From Apoda limacodes (taxonomy: Eukaryota > Arthropoda > Insecta > Lepidoptera > Limacodidae): a DNA stretch of 64,000 bases. The stretch spans positions 26,553,521-26,617,520 of the forward strand of contig OX291544.1 of NCBI GenBank assembly GCA_946406115.1, in the 5' to 3' direction. A model generated the notes under the pieces. The model was not told the DNA's origin, did not search any database, and saw only the letters and a program-made list of their open reading frames with translations. A program made the translations under genes and the position numbers. Every line of letters starts with the position of its first letter. Positions within the stretch are counted from its first letter, which is position 1. Below, piece by piece: positions 1 to 11,413 of the stretch.

Positions 1-364
1 CATATTTTAATCTCGGTCCACAATCAGCTGCCACGCAGCATGCTACTAGTGCCTGAAAATTTATAAAATAAATAATAAGGACTAAAAATTTATAAAATAA
101 ATAATAAGGACTAAGTATGGGTAAAAAGTTGTCTTAACTTTTGTTCACCGTGGCTGGATCGTATCGGTATAGTATCGGTGAAACTTAGATGTTACGAGGA
201 TGTTCGTAATAAGTATCTTTGATCAGCCCTTCGGGGATTAGTGTTGTGCTAGTGTATTATTAAATACCATAATAAGTATATTATTTGCAAATTGTCAACC
301 AAAACTAGTGCTTCGAATACAAGTGGATACAGTTTATATTAAAAAGTTTTTAACAAAAAAAAAA
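1..364. other. AT-rich DNA with no recognised gene
   Basis: I see no supported gene here. A short direct repeat is visible near positions 57-112 (two copies of a roughly 29-base AT-rich block ending in aataaggact). Confidence 0.5.
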
Positions 365-1260
365 CCGGCCAAGTCTAGCTCGAGCATTGAGGGTTCCTTA
401 GGGTTCCTTACAAACTTATTATATTAAGCTCTTCCATCATAAACTCAAGTTTCCTAAGTCAACGGGAAGTGCCCCAAGGTTTTGATTTATTTGTGTCATG
501 CGGTAAAAATGACTGTATTTTGGGCATATTTTTTTTCACATTGACTTAGAAGCTTGATTATTTTACAACATTAAGAGCGCATAGAATTTACTATTTGATA
601 TTAATTTCAATTTGATAACTCCACGCGTTCTTGAGTAAAAGGATCTTGACAGACGGACAGACAAACTTTTTTTTAATGTGTCATAACTACAAATTACAAA
701 ATTTGGATTTCTATATATAATTGTGATGTAACACCTTGTTTTGTGTCAAATTTTATGATTCTAGGACAACGGGAAGTACCCCATAGGTTTTTATTTATTA
801 GTGAATCACCTAATACCTAAATATGCGTCAAAAATTGCCGCATTTTTTGATTGCGTTGACATATAAGATTAATTTTTTTACAGCTTTAAGGGACTGTAGA
901 CCTTAATATTTGATATTAATGTCAACTTGATACATCCGTAAAAGGGTCTTGATAGACAGACAGCCAAACTTTTTTTTCAAATGTGTTATAACTACAAATT
1001 AACAAATTTCGAATTTTTTCCTATATTTGTGATGTAAGACTTTGCTTCATGTAAAATTTCATGATTCTAGGACAACGGGAGTACCCCATAGGTTTTGATT
1101 TGTTTGTGAATGCTAATATATGCGACAAAAATGGACGTTTTCCGCCGTATACGAGTATTTTTACTTATTTTATAATGGCATCAAGGGACCATAGACCTTA
1201 GTATTTGATATGTGATACCTTTACGCTTTCCTGAGTAAAAGTTCCATATCAACAAATTTA
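365..1260 (+). repeat. 306-bp tandem array inside a dispersed GGTTCC-type repeat
   Basis: The left edge (365-410) resembles the end of the dispersed repeat also seen at 35012 and 32640 (a GGCCAAGT..CTCG..GGGTTCC pattern). After it, the block beginning aacgggaagt recurs at 461, 768 and 1074, a period of 306-307 bases. Each unit carries tatttgatat followed about 60-80 bases later by a run of gacagacagac and an oligo-T tract. The third copy is truncated near 1250. The units are diverged but clearly homologous, so the array is old. No coding capacity is evident. Confidence 0.7.
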
Positions 1261-1317
1261 GTTCTAAAATCATAATAACTATAATTAGTATTATACTAAT
1301 TGGAGTCCCGCCTTAGC

Positions 1318-1420
1318 ACTTGTACGCCCCTCTACAGGGCATAGGCCTCTTAGATCGGGAGGCGTAGGCCATAGTCCACCATGCTAGCCCAGTGCAGAAT
1401 GGCGGACTTTTGTCGAGCTA
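1318..1420 (-). repeat. SINE tail fragment
   Basis: Read on the - strand this contains ctgggctagcatggtgg followed by a ctatggcctacgcc stretch. It matches the tail of the tRNA-type SINE at 54705-54960 (ttgggctagcgtgacgggct). The head with the polymerase III boxes is missing. Confidence 0.5.
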
Positions 1421-1994
1421 GTCGTCACTCGACTGTCAAAGTTTTCAAGCCGTATAACATCAGCCAAGACTAACAGATTAACGTGCCCTCCAAAGCACTG
1501 ACGAGCTCAGAACATATTATGCCACTAAGTGGTCATCCATCCAGGTACTTCGCTTGACGTTATTCACTTATCGTTTCTGATAGAAGATTTATATTCGAGT
1601 AAAGGACAGGTAATTACAGTTTGCCCCACAAATACAGCAATGTCGTGAATCGTGTCGGCGTGAATGTGGTATGTGTGTCGTGACCAAGTAACCCGATTCT
1701 CAACCAACGACTAAGATCGTCGTTCAAACAAAGACCTTCTTGTTGTTCCTATCTATCTAATACACCCATTACCGCAACAAGCCGGAAATTTGATCTTTTG
1801 TGTGGCCGTTTTTGGCAAATGCTTGTAATAGAAAGTTATATCAAACCATTCAAATCGCGTGGGTTTTTTTTTGCTTTTACAGAATAAAAGTAAAAGGGCT
1901 TGTTGTCTTTGAATATTGTACTTGCACATAGTGCACATTATTTATATTACGATTAATTATAGGGATGAACGAAAATGTGTGCAGTCATATAACA
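1421..1994. other. Intergenic sequence, nothing recognised
   Basis: Only short ORFs without family resemblance occur here. I support no feature. Confidence 0.4.
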
Positions 1995-2235
1995 TACTAG
2001 TATTTGCCAGCGGCTCCGCCCGTCCTAAATTCTACGTCCACCCCTTAATTTTTCTTTTGGAACTTTTGAATTTTTCTTTTCCTTCCACTGGACTCAAACT
2101 ATCTCCATACCAAATTTCAACTCAATGGATTCAGCGGCTTAAGCGTGAAGAGGTAACCGACAAATTGACAAACAGCACTACTTTCGCATTGATAATATTA
2201 GTATGGATAAAACAAAACACACCTATGAGGAAATT
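1995..2235 (+). repeat. SINE-like dispersed repeat (CCGCCCG..TTAGTATGG family)
   Basis: It begins with ccagcggctccgcccg and ends with a segment about taagcgtgaagaggtaac, then a tail containing aatattagtatgg. The same two ends recur, in either orientation, near 12240-12620, 43198-44105, 55265-55470, 56965-57260 and 58600-58755. The local open frame is incidental. Confidence 0.6.
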
Positions 2236-3009
2236 TATTTTATGCCATAAACTTATTGTGACTCATAAGTCAACAACCGCGTTATCAAAATGCACTTTCC
2301 AATTTTGCTTTACGAGAAATTCTTTTTTTTTCCTTATCGAAGTACCATCAGGGCTGTAGCTAGAGTTGAATCTAAGGTAGGGCAGCGGTGGTTTCATGCA
2401 CGGGTACGGCGCAAATAATTTTTCTATCTGCTTGTGAGCGTGAGTAATTAAGGTAGAAGGTAATTGGGTGGGATCGCGGGAATCAAGAGCAAAATGGTAT
2501 TAATTTATAGTACGGGAAAACAATTTATATATATTATACCTTAGTTTATGGTTCTTTATAGGTAGGGCATTAGTATTTCAAGTTAGGGCATTGCCCCACA
2601 ATGCCCCCCTTAGCTACGGCCCTGAGTACCATGCGCTAAATAATATATTATGTCTTTAAATTCATTTAGAAATTCGATCTATATGTCCGTTAACATGAGA
2701 AACCCGTATCCGTCGCCGATGTGCGCATAGCCGGAAATGAATTTCATATATCTACTAGTGATGTGCGGTGAATCGAAAATACGCTCGGCAAGAAAGTGTC
2801 AGTGTCAGATTTCTAGGTCATTCGTGTATAACGTGTCAATGAACTACAATCCAAAATGTTGCCATGTCAGGTGAGAATGTGTTTTTTTAATATTGCAAAT
2901 GTAGCTGCTTCTACTTTACGTTGTAAATGGTCTAAGTCTTGTTACTTCCTTTTTGGCTTATGGTCGGTACTTTAATATATTTTTAATCAAAGTTTACCCT
3001 GGTTGTCTA
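2236..3009. other. Intergenic sequence, nothing recognised
   Basis: There is AT-rich sequence and a stretch at 2345-2625 with simple diverged repeats (gtagggca recurs at about 2376 and 2561). No gene is supported. Confidence 0.35.
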
Positions 3010-3420
3010 TACATTTCTGCCATCTAACAGGAAGTTAATAAAACTCTGTGGACCTGGATTCCACAAACTTTGTGAAACCATTCTGTACAGCTTCTTTGTG
3101 GTGAAAGTGGTAGTCGGTTGGTGCCAGCCAGGTCTGGCGAGCATGGAGGATTAACGAGCAGTGTGGGGGCATTATCATGAAACTATAATGGAATTTGCTG
3201 CGAATGAGCCAATATTGTGGGTATGCTAACGTCGAACCATATCCTATGCAAATTCTTTGGTAGTTTGACACTGATCGGCTTCCACCATCACCTTCACTTC
3301 AGCACATTCATCGTTATTCTTAATGGTTGGTCTTCCTCGTGGTTCATTATTTAGATCGAAGTTTCCACTACAAGAGCAGTTAAACCTATAACGCTCGGTG
3401 GTTTTGTTAGCCGTATCCTT
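3010..3420 (-). pseudogene. Deleted mariner transposase relic
   Basis: On the - strand the N-side part reads a helix-turn-helix-like segment containing NEPRGRPTIK, then MVEADQCQTTKEFA. The C-side part contains LAPTDYHF, then KFVESRSTEFY, then LPVRWQKC. These are characteristic blocks of mariner transposases. Several are in different frames, and the middle of the usual protein of about 345 residues is missing, including the first catalytic aspartates. It is an internally deleted and frameshifted copy that cannot make active transposase. The family is clear from the motifs; the subfamily is not assigned. Confidence 0.75.
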
Positions 3421-3448
3421 TCCAAACTATTTACGAGTAGTGTGTGTA

Positions 3449-3611
3449 GTGTGAGTTTTAAAGGCTAATATCACGTTCGCGTTAACGAAATACGTGTATG
3501 AAAATGAAGGAACGCCTCTAGCGGACGCGTTTAGAGACGTTTTTTTCTCATAAGACTTTCAATGAATACTCGAACGCAATAGTAGAGTTACAAAAACGCA
3601 AAAACTCACAC
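3449..3611. mobile_element. MITE with TA target duplication
   Basis: The element starts GTGTGAGTTTT and ends AAAACTCACAC, a perfect 11-bp terminal inverted repeat. TA dinucleotides lie immediately outside both ends, as expected of a Tc1/mariner-mobilised MITE. It is about 163 bp, has no coding capacity, and sits next to the mariner relic at 3010-3420. Whether that relic's family mobilised it is unknown. Confidence 0.7.
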
Positions 3612-4157
3612 TAGGCACACAGTTTCTGCTACGCTGCGTTAGTCCCACGTTGGAACTCGTATTCGAATATTACCCTGATTTTCGCTGTAATGTGTGAAAA
3701 AATTAAAATATTATAGTTTCCGTGTTATAAAAGTTTCATTCTGAAATCTGACACTTGCAGGTTTGATTTTTATTCAAAATGGCCAGTGCGTTAAAACGGC
3801 AATCTCATATTTAAACCCCTATTTTAATTTAGCCGACAGACAGGTATGTAACTTAAAGTGTAGGATAAGTATGTATTATTTATTTAGTTTCTAACACAAC
3901 CAAATAAAACTAATTAGGTACATACACAGCCACTACGGTGCACAAACAGAGCGAGAAACTGAGTGACTGACGTGCGTGAGACGTCGTCATTGAGCTGGCT
4001 AAAAACGGCCACTTTTAGCAGAAATGCCAACTACAACTCACAGATATTATTTAAAAACTATATAAAACCTTCTAAAAATAGCTTATGACCAGCTTTATAT
4101 TTGCGACATTTGGATTTTAGAAATTCGTTTTCACGAAGAGGAAATTAAGGATATCAA
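3612..4157. other. Intergenic sequence upstream of a candidate first exon
   Basis: No gene is recognised. The stretch from about 3935 to 4020 is richer in CpG (ctgacgtgcgtgagacgtcg), which might belong to a promoter for the candidate exon at 4158. This is inference. Confidence 0.3.
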
Positions 4158-4257
4158 ATGGCGGCGCTAGTGGGCTGTAAGAGGGGCCTTAACAAACTAT
4201 TGGGGGAAGAACCAGTGAGAACCCTTCTGCTACGGCGCGGCGTGGCTAAGGCGCAGG
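4158..4257 (+). CDS. Candidate first coding exon, mitochondrial-type leader
   Basis: ATG in a fair context (atcaaATGG) opens a frame that stays clear through a strong splice donor (CAGG then GTAAGT at 4258). The 33 complete codons start MAALVGCKRGLNKLLG and continue with LLLRRGVAKAQ. Basic and hydrophobic residues alternate with almost no acidic ones, the pattern of a mitochondrial targeting peptide. The exon ends one base into a codon. I found no matching downstream exon in the window, so the gene is not identified. It could be the first exon of a long gene, a retrocopy scrap or a chance ORF. Confidence 0.4.
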
Positions 4258-4960
4258 GTAAGTGTTTGAAACCAAAAAGTACAAGTCAAAATTAGTCCAA
4301 CCAAACCAATGAAAAACTAAGCGAGTGGATCATACCTACAAAGCAAGATAATGAACATTAGCTAAAATTATCCATTACCTGAGAGTTAGGTAAGTTTTTG
4401 AGTACAGCCGTTAGATACTTCTCATGTGTTTAAGTTAAAGTATTTAATTTATGCTATTATAAATTGAATTGAAATTATTTGTTCTATGCGTAACTAAATA
4501 ACTTAAATCCCCGAAGGCCGAGTTGTTATATCACGTACTTAACTTCAACGAGAGTCTCAGCGGGATATATTATTTTGAATTAATAAAAAAGTGAAATTGT
4601 ACAAAGAAAAGTAAAGCAGCGAAAGTGCTTGATGGCCTCTTGGGTCTATTGTATGGATGGCACGGACTGGACAACATTTAAATGTACGATTTGTGATCAA
4701 CACTGGTCATGTAGGAAATACGTGCTTAAGTTAACGGCGAAAGCTCAGATGACTTAATCCTTGTGTTTTCACTGATGTTTAGTTCATAAAGAATAGGTAC
4801 CTACAAGCAAATACAAATTAATTTGTATTAAATGTAGCAACAAGCAAATATAAATTTATTTTAGGTAGAGGTGGTATGGTATCTCTAGGTAATTTATCAA
4901 TTCATTTTATTTGCCTGTATTACTATATTTTCTACTTGTATTATTTTTCTTATCTATTTT
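4258..4960. other. Sequence after the candidate exon, nothing recognised
   Basis: If the exon at 4158-4257 is real this is intron. There are AT-rich stretches and no clear exon with a matching phase. Confidence 0.3.
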
Positions 4961-5310
4961 AGGATTTAGGCTCCGTGTCCAAAGGGTGCCAACGGAGCCC
5001 TATTACTATGCCTATACGCTGTCTGTCTGTCCAACCAATACAGGGCTCTATCTTTTAGACCGAAATAAGTAGACTTGGATTGTTTACAGAATATGTGGTA
5101 TAATGGCGGATTATCTAACAAACAATAAAATTTTCAAAAGTAAAAATTTAAACCTGAAAAAAACGGGACCTTCCCATAAAAGAAACATGTTTCCGTTATT
5201 TTCGTAAAAACAGTAATACATACAAGCTTCAAATTTGCAGTGTGAGTTATAAATTTTAACAACAAATGAAGAAACCCTTCAAGTGTGAGACGGACCCGAG
5301 CCTTTACCTT
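4961..5310 (-). repeat. Dispersed GGTTCCGTA-family repeat, diverged copy
   Basis: The left side reads ctccgtgtccaaagggtg, then acggagccc, then ctgtctgtctgtcc. The right side ends with gtgtgagacggacccgag. This matches the layout of the copies at 32107-32657 and 42585-42885 (a ggttccgta end, a run of gtccgtc, then a cgagtcNgactcgcacttg end). It has no ORF. Confidence 0.5.
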
Positions 5311-5349
5311 CTAGTGATTATTAAAAGAGCAACATGTTTGCTTGTATTG

Positions 5350-5410
5350 AAAGTTAAGCAACGCCGGGCTTGGTCAGTCATTGGGTGGGTGACCGCTTAG
5401 TGGCACACTT
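5350..5410 (+). repeat. 5S rRNA-derived SINE fragment
   Basis: The sequence aagttaagcaacgccgggct followed by tggtcagtcattgggtgggt and gaccgc closely follows the 3' half of animal 5S rRNA (internal promoter box C region and beyond). The 5' half of 5S rRNA is absent and substitutions are present, so this is not a working 5S gene. A 5S-derived SINE head or a 5S pseudogene fragment fits best. The end of a GGTTCCGTA-family repeat follows at about 5462-5505. Confidence 0.6.
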
Positions 5411-5505
5411 TTTGCTTTTGTTTGTATTTGTAAATTACGAAAATGGTGGTAATGAACCCACGATGCTCGAGTCCGACCCGCACTTGACCGATTTTTTACT
5501 ATTTA

Positions 5506-6840
5506 AGAGCTGGCCTCTTGTTAGTGTCCCTGATCCTGTACTTGTGTTCCTTTGCAATGCTTTCTCCTTCATAAAATATACATACCTTTTTTTGTTCTTT
5601 TCCCTATTTTTTTGAGAAAGTGTTTACCTCGAGACTAAAACCCGCTAATATTTGATTCTATAGCATCTCGCACAGGCTAAACATCTCGTATCGTCGTATC
5701 ATATGTAATGGGTCGTTTTAGCCTCTTAGTAAACAATCTTCTATGTCAAATGAATTTCTAAACGTCAAAATGAAATTTAGACTTTAGTCTGTCAAATATA
5801 GTATTATTTAGCTCAAACCCAACAGAAAGTTTTGATGGTAGCGAGTGTTGAACAGAGCGGCTCTCGCGCAAACACTCATGGTCTCCCATGGTCTTTGACG
5901 TCATCGCGTGAGGCAGGGAGAGGGGCAAACATATATTTTTGGACTCTCGTCAGATCGATCTTCACAACAATACAACTATCATTTTTGTTACTTTTAAACT
6001 TTTGGAGTACGAAGCTTTTTATAAGTGCATGTCGTATTTTTCCTGGATTACCCGCTCGGTACGACGAGAAAGACAAATCAAATTCACGTCAATATATTTT
6101 TTAATATTTATAAATTAAAAAAGGGACTTAAACAAAAAAAAACCCTACCTACAATGTATATTAAATTTTATTTATTAATAATACTACTACTACTAAATAC
6201 TATAATACTAAACCAAATAGTGCTCTGAATAATAAGGTACAAGATACTATCCAAATATTCTCAAAGTTTTTTTGGTTAGTCCTAAATTGAATTAAAATAG
6301 AATAAAAAAAAGAAAGTCCTAAATACGAAACGTCTCTTCTGTTCTTCATTTCTATTTTCTATCAAGGAACTAAGTAGATTTGATTGGTTTTAGATTCAAT
6401 TTTACTCCAAGCCACACACAGATGCATCTTGGCAAGGGCTAATTGCTAATAGGCCTTGTTCCTGCTGTCATTTCACCATAAATCCTGGCTTTGGTCAGCT
6501 ATAATCCGAAGTACCGCTCGGGTATCCACCATTGCCGGTCAGCCACCTTCCGCAAAAGATACACTGTTGCACTAAGACGTCGAACGGGCGCGCGCCGCGC
6601 CGTCAGGTGTAACAGTAAAACTTACTTTACTCAACTACTGTTCTTAGCTCCTTAGCTTTTTTATCTCTGTGAATGGTTCATTTGCTTCGAATGCATAGCC
6701 GATGAATCAGTCAACCAAATACTTGTTCTTATGGTGCTATCTTTGTTAGATCGGATTGAGAGGAAATACCAATGTGTGTATGGGTGAAGAAGTACATACG
6801 TTTTGATGGACTCAACCACCTATGTGTCGGTTAATTAGGC
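5506..6840. other. Repeat-rich intergenic DNA, no supported gene
   Basis: The block 5830-6075 is GC-richer and contains a 90-codon ORF with no family resemblance. I think it is part of an unclassified dispersed repeat. A GC-rich patch at 6575-6605 (gaacgggcgcgcgccgcgc) stands out. No gene or RNA is supported. Confidence 0.35.
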
Positions 6841-6866
6841 TATATACATATATATATATATATTTT
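6841..6866. repeat. (TA)n microsatellite
   Basis: An almost pure TA run with one interruption near its left end. Confidence 0.85.
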
Positions 6867-7335
6867 ACTTACAGGTAATTAATAAATATATTCAAAAGCT
6901 GCAAATATCTGCGGTACCATTGATATAAAAATTAAAAAATAATATATTTAAAATATCGCAAGTCAACACGAATTTAGTGCCTGAGTTCTGTGTACCCGAT
7001 TTGATTTATTATAGGTACCTAATTTATAAAAGAAATAATATTTTTATCTCATAAAGTTTGCTTATTAAGAATGAGGTTACCATTGCTAAGCACTTGGCAA
7101 ATATCGTGTATTTTATTCAACATCGTATAAAGTACAAAAGCAAACTTTTTTTTAAATTGAGTTTTTGGTTATTTTTCAATGTAAAATATCAGACAATTGT
7201 CATTAAATAACGAACGCACAATAATAGTTTTATTTGGTGACTTGTGATTATCTGTGAAAAATACCTAATTAACTTTGAATGACTCCATAAGAACGAAACC
7301 AAATTGCAAACAGATTCGAAAAATCACCAGCTATA
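6867..7335. other. AT-rich intergenic sequence
   Basis: Nothing is recognised here. Confidence 0.4.
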
Positions 7336-7484
7336 AAGTCCATCACACATGAAGCTATAATATGGTATATTAATATACCAAAATATATCCATACGAAACC
7401 TAAATATATAAATTTAGAGCTGCGCGTGTGGTCATTCGACTATTTTATATAAATATATATTATAGCTCCGGGTGTGATGGACTT
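7336..7484. mobile_element. Small MITE, about 149 bp
   Basis: The ends are inverted copies of each other: AAGTCCATCACAC on the left and GTGTGATGGACTT on the right. A second paired block, agctataatat and atattatagct, lies just inside each arm. The paired arms total about 27 bp with a few mismatches. There is no ORF and no clear target-site duplication. Confidence 0.75.
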
Positions 7485-8820
7485 AAAAGTTCTTTAAAAT
7501 AAAAATAAAATATTTGCCCACTAAGTAAATATATCTACTTTTGTAAGCATAACATAAAAAAATATAACTTTAATCGATTTATCACAGAATTTAACTCAAC
7601 ACGTTTCATACAATAAAAGAGTCCCACTAACCTCAATTAACAATTCTAAACAAAAATTATATTTAAAAAGTAAAAGTAACTTTTTATTTATTAAATTTTA
7701 ACTCACCAAATGTAAATAAAAACAGAAGCTTTTTAGACACATAATTTCTAATTAAGTTAAATACACTAAAAATATTTCTACTATAAAAATTGCAAGAAAC
7801 AACACCGGAAAGGATAACACGTAAGTTGTTCGATACGAGAATCACACATTTGCGTGGGCAAGAGGCGTGCGGTCCGAGCACTGCCTACTCAGAAACAAGT
7901 AGTGATATCCATTATAACGGGACTTCGACCGGGAGTCCTCAATGCGGGCGCTTATATTCTTTCTACTAACCAACCGCTTGTAAGCTATAACTACTTATTT
8001 TGCTATTAAATAATATAATACCAGAATAATGAGAAAGAATTACAATTTGAGACTAAGTGGAGGAATTGCTAATTATGGAATAGGCACATAGGTATCTAAT
8101 TTATGGAATAGTAAGTATACCTAATACCACTCTTAAGGTTCTATTTTTACCATTCGTAAGGTACCGTTTACTACCGAATTAGTGTAAAGGAACCCTTATG
8201 GTGAGACTTTGGAGACTTTGTGTCACAGCATTTTTCGGAAACTTGCTAGCCCAAAACTATTTAAGGTAAAATAATAACTTTTTCGTTATATATTGGAAAA
8301 AGGGTCCTAAATCAGGGGGCTTATATAAAATTTACTTCGATTAACTGTTTTATAAACGAACTTGGTTTAATGTGACTACGTGGAGATTTTGAATTATGTT
8401 CAAAATGTACAAAAGCAGGTATGTGGACAGTATTTTACTCTCTGTCTAAACTGGTGGAAAGCTATTTTGAATTATTTTTGCCAAGGATAGAGAATGCTGT
8501 CACCAAGCTCATATAATATTGAAAATTCCGAAACATGATCATTATTAACGAGTGTCATAAATAGACTAACCAAAAAGAGTTTAAAAGAACTTTATAATAA
8601 TAACAGCTAAAATAACTGTGAACGGACGGTAAGTACGAAGTTTGCGCAATCAAAAATTTTAAACTAATCGCACAGATAGCTAATAGTAATAATGTTCTAT
8701 CTATATCCAGAAAACAACAGTTTTTGAATTTTTAACCTTTTTTAAGTTCTAAAAAATAAAAGTTAGAAGTTTCCATCCTTAATTTAGCTGTTAAATAAGG
8801 ATATCTTATTGCATAAAAAA
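7485..8820. other. AT-rich intergenic sequence
   Basis: No gene is supported. Short ORFs, such as one at 7684-7881 on the - strand, lack any family signature. Confidence 0.4.
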
Positions 8821-9120
8821 AGGAATTCTTACAAGTCTCGCTGCGCGGGTCCGACTCGCACTTGCGAAATAAAAATCAGTAATTAACCGAAATCTAAATA
8901 ATTTTATTACTAGCTTTTGCCCACGCTGTCACCCGCCCAGAAAACGGCAACTTCTCAACTATAGAAAAAAACCGGCTAACACTTGACGTTTTCAAGTAGA
9001 CTTAACTATCTACATACCAAATTTACTTGCGGTCCCCCCTCCCTAAATTCGTTTAACGGTGTAGGATTACAACGGCAACTCCTCAAATTAAAGTAAATTT
9101 AAAAATCGATTTACAAGTTT
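8821..9120 (-). repeat. Fragments of dispersed repeats
   Basis: At 8838-8870 the block cgctgcgcgggtccgactcg followed by cacttg is the end of a GGTTCCGTA-family repeat. At 8910-9075 a diverged copy of the SINE-like family follows (agcttttgcccacgctgtc, and ggtgtaggattacaacggca also found at 55314). Neither is complete. Confidence 0.45.
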
Positions 9121-9179
9121 TCCATATTTGCAATATATCTCATTTAACGGAACGAATGTTTTTTTAACGCTGGAACATC

Positions 9180-9790
9180 CTCATAGATAGCTTCGCGTCG
9201 CGGGGTCAGACTTTTACCAGCTAAAGTCCGCAGCCACCAGTCGCCATGTGCAGGGGCGACGGGCACGCTTCCGCATTTTTCCGCGGCCCCCACACCGGCG
9301 TCAGCCCGCGACAAAATCGCAGGTCTCGCGGAATCAGGGCAGTGGACGGCTCCACCACTCCTCCTCCTAAAGTTGGAATGATGGGAGTTCTACTCCATTC
9401 CCTCTCCACCTAGAAACGTCGAACGTACGAGGTACATGTCGCCCGTCTCTTCTTCGGCTGCAGGCTGCAGGCCCCGCCAACCTTTACCACCTGAGGCCCC
9501 CATGGAGTGGCAGAAGATTTCCTTTTACCCGCGAACCCTTCCCCACCGACAGTTTTTATAGAGGTTTACTCCTTCCGGTCAAGTGTCTGACTATGCCTAA
9601 CTTGACCAACGACCTACCAAGTCGCCACTTAGCGTACGGGGTTACGACTTACGACGGTGACACAAAGTCGCCCGGCTGCACAGTAAAGTCTACACTAAGC
9701 CTGCCCAGCTCTGCATCCGCTGATGGACTCTGATAGTCTGACACGAAGCACAGTTCGAAGGTACGACCCCCACCACAGGACCTGGTCATA
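9180..9790 (-). repeat. GC-rich block, probable non-LTR retrotransposon 3' region
   Basis: This 600-bp block is far richer in GC than its surroundings and has sharp edges. Read on the - strand it ends with ctggtggctgcggactttag and ctggtaaaagtctgacccc. From general knowledge I associate such text with 3' regions of lepidopteran non-LTR elements, but no reverse-transcriptase motif is present here. A 62-codon ORF at 9221-9409 has no recognisable domain. The assignment is tentative. Confidence 0.35.
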
Positions 9791-10387
9791 CGTAAGGTGT
9801 CTTTTGTTTTTACTTACTTAATGCGTAAGAACCCTAACTTAATGCGTTTACGAAACGTACTTAGCCGCAAAAATATACGTATCAACACACTTAACAAGCC
9901 GACATTTTATTTTATTTTATTTATTCAAAATAACTTTATTGCACAATAACGGTACAAATAACGGACTTAATTTTACTGGCATTATTTACAAGTCTACTCA
10001 CAGACCTAAGAATAAACAACAAAAAAAGGTGGTGCGCACAATAAAATATTTTAAAATTTACCAATTTACACAAAAAAACATACAACCGAATTGAGAAACT
10101 CCTCCTTTTTTAAAAGTCGGTTCAAAAAGCTATGCTATAATAATATAAATTATAAACAAAGTATAATATATGTAGTACATTTAAAAATACAACAATACAA
10201 TAATATACGATACAATATTATGTGATACAATACGTTGCTAAAAACATCACTTACATACCTACATATAATAATAATAATATATTTTCCTGACATATTCTTG
10301 TAGACAAAGTATTTGGTTTTGGATGAGTTATTGTATCAACTTCACAATTTTAAAATTCAAAATAATAAATAAAAATTTATTTGGGGG
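9791..10387. other. Repeat tails and AT-rich DNA
   Basis: At 9905-9945 there is a TTTTATTTTATTT tract followed by caaaataactttattgcaca, which looks like the tail of a retroelement on the - strand. At 10088-10130 the block gagaaactcctccttttt followed by aaaagtcggtt is another common repeat end. No gene is supported. Confidence 0.35.
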
Positions 10388-10905
10388 GGTGTTCTTTGTA
10401 TGACGTAGGCATCCGATAAGAGAGGATTTTCCGAAATTTTACTCCTAAGGGGGCGAAAAAGGGGGGAAATGTTTGTATGGGACAATGTGATTCCTTGGTC
10501 CAATCTACTTCAAATTTTGCATAAACCTTTTTTAACAGAATTGATGGAAGACGTGTTTCGTATTTTATTGAAATTAATCCTCTAACGGGGTTAAAAGGGG
10601 TAAAAAAATATTTTGGCGGTGATTTGCGTCGAAGTTGAAATCAATACTTCTTAGTGCTTTTGATTTAAATTACATTTTTTTTGACACATGTTTGAAAACT
10701 CAATTCGATATTATTCAAAAAAGATTGAACTCACTTAAAAACATAACCAAATACTTTTTAAAATTGGAATGACTCCAAAGTCATCGTACTATATTAGTAC
10801 CTCATTTGAAGGTTTCGAAGCCTAAAAAGGTTATGCACTTTTTAGGTGTTTGATTTTTTGTGAATTATTAATAATACTTAGAGTTTTCTTTTTCTACCCA
10901 TTCAT
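10388..10905 (+). repeat. Dispersed repeat family R-A, copy 1
   Basis: It is homologous over about 500 bases to 62860-63365 and over its first part to 63460-63560. Shared landmarks are tgttctttgtatgacgtagg, gaggattttccgaaattt, ggtccaatctacttcaaat, cctctaacgggg and cttagtgcttttgatttaaa. It has no ORF. Confidence 0.75.
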
Positions 10906-11190
10906 ATCTATACTAATATTATTAAGCTGAACAGTTTGTTTGTTCGTTCGCTTAAACGCGCTAATCTCAGGAACTACTGTTCCGATTGGAAAAATTCTTT
11001 CAGCGTTAGATATATATATATCATTACGCTAAGACCAATAGGAGCGAGCACCAATTAAGAATGTTTCAAAATTGGGGTTTTTGTTTTTCCTTTTGAGAGT
11101 TTCCGCTGCGTGTGCTGCGTAAACGGTTAAAGTTTCCCTTTAAAAGTTCTAAAAAAAAGCCCGCGACAGCATATGTCTATCTTTTAAGGT
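10906..11190 (+). repeat. Dispersed repeat (TAATATTATTAAGCTGAACAG type)
   Basis: It begins with ctatactaatattattaagc, then gtttgtttgttcgttcg and aatctcaggaactactg, an arrangement common in lepidopteran non-autonomous elements. The element class is not determined. Confidence 0.45.
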
Positions 11191-11413
11191 TGGCTCACCA
11201 TAACTTACAAACTTACTTACTTACTTAAAATGCTTACCAAATTTGTTCTTAAATAATGCATTATTTGCGAAAGTGTTTTTATAAACATGATATTAATCCT
11301 TATCCAAATTAATACTTTATTTATCACAAGTATTTAATTTAAAACGAAATTGCCCTTTTCATCATTCGATTTCAATGAATATCTAAGGAGATATCGCAGT
11401 TTTACAAAAAACG

